Origin: Streptomyces sp. LX-29
Lineage (GTDB): Bacteria; Actinomycetota; Actinomycetes; Streptomycetales; Streptomycetaceae
Length of the DNA stretch: 64,000 nucleotides
Assembly (NCBI RefSeq): GCF_029541745.1
Contig: NZ_CP089746.1
Coordinates: 3,791,559-3,855,558 of the forward strand
Direction of reading: 5' to 3'
The translations under genes and the position numbers were made by a program. Below, piece after piece: positions 58,857 through 64,000 of this stretch. Numbering within the stretch: the first letter of the stretch is position 1; every line of letters begins with the position of its first letter. The notes beneath the pieces are model-generated. The model saw only the letters and a list, made by a program, of their open reading frames with translations. It did not search any database and had not been told where the DNA came from.

Positions 58857-59011
58857 ACCGGGCTTGCGGTCCGCGGCGCCGTTCTCGTCACAGGCGGCGG
58901 CGCCGCCCCCGCCGCTCCCGCGGTGGTGACTGGTCGCGCGGGGCCACGGGCGAGGACGCCCCGCAGGTCCGCTCAGCCCGGGCCACGGGCGAGGACGCCC
59001 GGCAGGTCCGC

Positions 59012-61240
<2,229 letters not shown>

Positions 61241-61265
61241 CGCCCCGCCCCCGCGCTGTCCGTGG

Positions 61266-61811
61266 TCAGTTCTGGTGCGCCTCGTAGTGGGCCACCGCGT
61301 CGGCGGTCCGCCCGGCGCCGTAGACGCGGAGGAACTCCGCCAGTTCGGGGTGGGTCGCGGCGAGCGCGTCGGCGGCGTCGATGATGTCGCCCGCGGCGGA
61401 GACCGAGCGCAGCAGCGACTGGATCTCGCGCACCACGCGGCGCACGGTCGGGGCGCCGGTGCTGGCCGCGGTCTGGCTGGTGTTGAGGACCGAGCCGCCG
61501 GCGGTCTTCTTGATCTCCTCCATGCGCTCGGCGGCCTCGGCCGCACTGACCCTGCCGTCCGCCACCTGGCTGGAGAGCTCCTGGAGCGCCTGCACCCGCT
61601 GCACCACCGCGGGATTGCCGATCTTCGCGCGCTGGCCGCTCATCAGCTGGGAGAGCATGGGCGCCGAGAGACCGAGAATGGACGCCAGGCGGGCCTGGTT
61701 GAGACCGAGGTCATCGATGAGGCGGCGGAAGAGCGCCCCCAGCGGCTCCCCGTACCAGCTGCGCTGCAGCTCTCGTGCGCGGGCGGTGGCATCCTGCTGT
61801 GCTGCGTCCAT
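61266..61811 (-). CDS. HTH (XRE-like) DNA-binding protein upstream of the kinase
   Basis: 181 residues. A helix-turn-helix (LNQARLASILGLSAPMLSQLMSGQRAKIGNP, about 37-67) and two helical stretches, the last (ADALAATHPELAEFLRVYGAGRTADAVAHY) acidic-amphipathic. ATG 61811 has GGGGAGAGAG upstream. 25 bases separate it from the kinase, so the pair is an operon; phosphorylation of this protein by the kinase is a reasonable but untested idea. Divergent from tRNA-Ala. Confidence 0.85.
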   Translation of the reverse strand: MDAAQQDATARARELQRSWYGEPLGALFRRLIDDLGLNQARLASILGLSAPMLSQLMSGQRAKIGNPAVVQRVQALQELSSQVADGRVSAAEAAERMEEIKKTAGGSVLNTSQTAASTGAPTVRRVVREIQSLLRSVSAAGDIIDAADALAATHPELAEFLRVYGAGRTADAVAHYEAHQN

Positions 61812-61930
61812 ACGCTCTCTCCCCTTCGCTTCGCTGCCGCGAATCTCGCGTGGCATCCTACGGAGAGCGGTACGTACGGGCGATACCCGGTCGGGAAAGG
61901 TGGCCGGCACCGGGTATCCTGATCCGCGTC

Positions 61931-62003
61931 GGGGCCTTAGCTCAGTTGGTAGAGCGCCGTCTTTGCATGGCGGATGTCAGGAGTTCGACTCTCCTAGGCT
62001 CCA
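61931..62003 (+). tRNA. tRNA-Ala (TGC anticodon)
   Basis: 73 bases, full cloverleaf: acceptor GGGGCCT/AGGCTCC (one G-T pair), anticodon loop TTTGCAT (TGC), T-loop TTCGACT. CCA is not encoded. Confidence 0.97.
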
Positions 62004-62010
62004 CCCCTTA

Positions 62011-62051
62011 ACCCTCCTGACCTGCGAGAACGCGGTCAGGGGGGTCTTTTT
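62011..62051 (+). terminator. tRNA-Ala terminator
   Basis: ACCCTCCTGACC and GGTCAGGGGGGT (one G-T pair) followed by CTTTTTT: a typical intrinsic terminator. The 62052-62261 stretch after it holds no recognised gene. Confidence 0.9.
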
Positions 62052-62261
62052 TCGGCCCAGCGCAGGTGGGGATCCCGACGGGGACCGGGCGTGGTCACCG
62101 GTGCCCGGGAGATGGGGTTGATCTTTTAGAGGAACGCTTTTCCCGCCGCCCGTGGGGGAGACCGGGGCCGCTTCTGTCGGTCGGCTCCAGGTTCCTCTTC
62201 TCCACGCGGTGTGCCGGGCCATGACATGTGTGGGTCTGGTGTGGTGTCCGTGGCCGAAGTT

Positions 62262-63473
62262 TCACCTGGGTGCCGTGTGCGCTGGAGCGCTCGGCGCCGG
62301 CGGTGCACTGTTCAAGGACTCCGCGACGGTGGCGAGGGCCATGAGATCCGCTTCCCTGTGGTGTCGGGCGACCACATGCAGTCCGACCGGTTCGCCCGAT
62401 GCCGTAAAACCCGCGGGAATGCTGATGGCGGGGTGCCCGCTGATGTTGAAGGCCCAGGTCAGCGCCACGCTCATGGCCTCCCCCGGCCCCTGGTGACCAT
62501 GGGGTGCGCCGGGTGTGGTGGGGGTGGCTATGAGGTCACACCGGGTGAGTACGCGCTCGATCTCTCTATCGTTGCCGGCTTTCACGCCGCGGGCCTGAGT
62601 GTCCATCACGGGAGATCGGCGCAGCGCTTGCCAGCACGGGGCAGGATCGACGAGTCGCACGGAGGCGTCGCGGATCTCGACCGCCCCGGCGTCCGCCAGC
62701 CTGCTCAGGAACGCGTACGCCGTCTCGGCGATCCTCGCCTCCGTCGTGGCGAATCCCAGCGTGGCCGACCATGCGGTGCGCAAGGCTCGTGGTGGGGCTG
62801 TGAGAGTGCTTCGCGTCGTCATGCCGGCGACCGCGTCCAGATAGGCGGCGGCGTCCTCCGTGGAGCGGGCCAGCGGGCCGCCGACGTTCAGGCCCGCCCG
62901 GTCGCGGGCGGGCAGCCGGCCGTTGGTGGGCTTCAGCCCGAGGACTCCGCACCAGGCCGCGGGGATGCGGACGGATCCAGCGCCGTCGCTCCCCGTCGCG
63001 AGGGGGACCATCCGTGCGGCGACGGCGACCGCTGATCCGGCCGACGACCCCCCTGGGGTCCAGGAGGAGTCGAAGGGGTTGAGCGTCGGGCCGCGATCGG
63101 TGTGCCCCCAGGTCTGCCAACGCGTCCCCCTGCCCGGGGTGGCGGTGGTGCCCACAGGCACGCAGCCCGCTTCGATGAGGCGTACCGCCTGCACGGACGT
63201 GGCCCCCTCGGTGCCCTTGAGGGCCAGGGGCACCCCGGCGAGAGGCAGGTGCACTCCGGAGCGCACCTGTCGCTCCACCGCATCCGCCCGCTCGGCGGCG
63301 AAGGACGGCCACAGCGCGGTGAAGGCCCTCAACTCCGCATCCATATCGCTGATCCGGGACAGTGCGACCGCGACGGTCTCCCGTGCCGACAGACGGCCGG
63401 CATTGACCTCGGTGGCGATCCGGCAGGCGGACAGCCGGCCGTATTCCTCGACGCCGAGCCCGGAAGGCTTCAC
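62262..63473 (-). CDS. Amidase signature family protein (short)
   Basis: 403 residues, against a usual 450-500. Ser-cisSer-Lys triad motifs are present: Lys in PLALKGTEG, cis-Ser in [11 protein letters not shown] and nucleophile Ser in [23 protein letters not shown]. The region between WQALRR and [11 protein letters not shown] is compressed relative to the family. It would hydrolyse an unknown amide. GTG 63473 overlaps the antiporter stop by 4 bases (GTGA), so the two are translationally coupled. Confidence 0.8.
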   Translation of the reverse strand: MKPSGLGVEEYGRLSACRIATEVNAGRLSARETVAVALSRISDMDAELRAFTALWPSFAAERADAVERQVRSGVHLPLAGVPLALKGTEGATSVQAVRLIEAGCVPVGTTATPGRGTRWQTWGHTDRGPTLNPFDSSWTPGGSSAGSAVAVAARMVPLATGSDGAGSVRIPAAWCGVLGLKPTNGRLPARDRAGLNVGGPLARSTEDAAAYLDAVAGMTTRSTLTAPPRALRTAWSATLGFATTEARIAETAYAFLSRLADAGAVEIRDASVRLVDPAPCWQALRRSPVMDTQARGVKAGNDREIERVLTRCDLIATPTTPGAPHGHQGPGEAMSVALTWAFNISGHPAISIPAGFTASGEPVGLHVVARHHREADLMALATVAESLNSAPPAPSAPAHTAPR

Positions 63474-64000
63474 AGGGACCTGCTTCTCCGGCCATGCCGT
63501 GACGTGGGTGACGGCTCAGTCAAGCACGCGTCCTGTGGCGGCGCATCGGGTCCGGGTGCGGGCGTGCCGGCACGCCCGCGGGCGGACAGCGCCAGCAGAC
63601 CCGTCGCCGCCGCGTGCAGGGCGTTGACGGTGATGATCGCCGGGGCGATGATCGCGACGGCCTCCGGCAGCAGCGGCTGGAGCAGCAGGGCGAGGATGAT
63701 CGCCGTGATGCCGTTCTGCTGGCTCACCGCCAGGGCGAGCCGGTCGCGGCGGTCGAACCCGCGCGTGATCACGGTCGCCACCACCATCTGCGCCAGGAAG
63801 GTGGTCGCGCCGAGCAGCACCCCGGTGCCCAAGCGCACCCCCTGGGTGAGCAGCATGCCCAGCAGCAGGGTCGCCACCAGCAGTGACAGCGAGGTGGCCC
63901 GGCCGAGCAGCCGGCTGAGGGCGGGGCGGAAGAAGAGCGCGGTGACCGCGAGCCCGAGCATGAGGAACTGCCAGGTGGCGAGGGCCAGCAGGGCCAGCAG
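63470..64000 (-). CDS. Cation:proton antiporter (Kef/NhaP-like), 5' part outside window
   Basis: 176 C-terminal residues are visible; the start lies beyond 64000. Several TM segments, with [21 protein letters not shown] and [30 protein letters not shown] in the style of the CPA2 sodium/proton exchanger domain. A hydrophilic, basic tail of about 35 residues ends the protein. The stop overlaps the amidase start. Confidence 0.7.
   Translation of the reverse strand: MLALLALATWQFLMLGLAVTALFFRPALSRLLGRATSLSLLVATLLLGMLLTQGVRLGTGVLLGATTFLAQMVVATVITRGFDRRDRLALAVSQQNGITAIILALLLQPLLPEAVAIIAPAIITVNALHAAATGLLALSARGRAGTPAPGPDAPPQDACLTEPSPTSRHGRRSRSL

Noticed and set aside
61931..62261. Integration site of a mobile element at tRNA-Ala
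   Set aside because: The tRNA is intact, followed by its own terminator; no integrase gene and no duplicate of the tRNA end was seen.

Overview
The window is very GC-rich (about 70% or more), uses GTG starts freely, and carries the replication-origin block of a streptomycete chromosome: dnaB, rplI-rpsR-ssb-rpsF, trxBA, parAB, rsmG-jag-yidC-yidD-rnpA-rpmH, dnaA, oriC, dnaN, gnd, recF, a DciA gene, gyrB, gyrA. As far as I recall, the order follows the Streptomyces coelicolor oriC region. Ten perfect GTTTCACGTGAAAC parS sites, a large oriC full of DnaA boxes, a sigma-R type trxB promoter and tRNAs without an encoded CCA fit this assignment.

Layout. 1-8.2 kb is ordinary accessory chromosome: a globin-oxidoreductase (cut by the window edge), a HAD hydrolase, a divergent MFS pump/MarR pair, a GNAT gene with tandem repeats on both sides, a serine hydrolase and a dienelactone-hydrolase-like gene lacking its usual nucleophile. 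8.2-13.5 kb holds dnaB, a DnaA-box cluster, a probably leaderless MATE gene and the rpsF-ssb-rpsR-rplI operon. 13.8-21 kb is cell-envelope work: a small membrane protein, a FemX-like peptidyltransferase, an alanine-racemase-like protein, a GT87-like membrane glycosyltransferase and a bifunctional penicillin-binding protein. 21.4-26.8 kb holds padR-ino1, an MFS protein, an LppU-like protein and the CCA-adding enzyme. 27-35.5 kb holds a DUF6049 protein, MurJ, a separate pseudokinase, and SigM with its anti-sigma factor. 35.5-43.6 kb holds trxBA, parAB and the rpmH-rnpA-yidD-yidC-jag-rsmG set. 43.9-56.9 kb is the initiation core (dnaA, oriC, dnaN, gnd, recF, dciA, gyrB, gyrA, a DUF3566 protein). 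56.9-64 kb carries tRNA-Ile, small and secreted proteins, a Ser/Thr kinase with an HTH partner, tRNA-Ala, an amidase and a truncated antiporter.

How it works together. DnaA acts at oriC and probably at its own promoter and at a second box cluster beside dnaB. DciA probably helps load DnaB; DnaN, SSB, RecF and gyrase support the fork. ParB binds the parS sites, which all lie on the dnaB side of oriC in this window, and ParA moves the complex. FemX, the racemase-like protein, MurJ, its pseudokinase and the PBP form a peptidoglycan theme. TrxB/TrxA under a sigma-R type promoter serve thiol homeostasis.

The most notable non-genic signals are a perfect 54-bp palindrome that combines parS with the convergent lppU/cca terminator, an inverted parS pair between ssb and rpsR, DnaA-trio-like triplets next to DnaA boxes in oriC, and the DnaA-box cluster near dnaB. 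No insertion sequence, prophage, CRISPR array or biosynthetic gene cluster was seen. Protein family calls rest on motif recognition from memory, not on searches.
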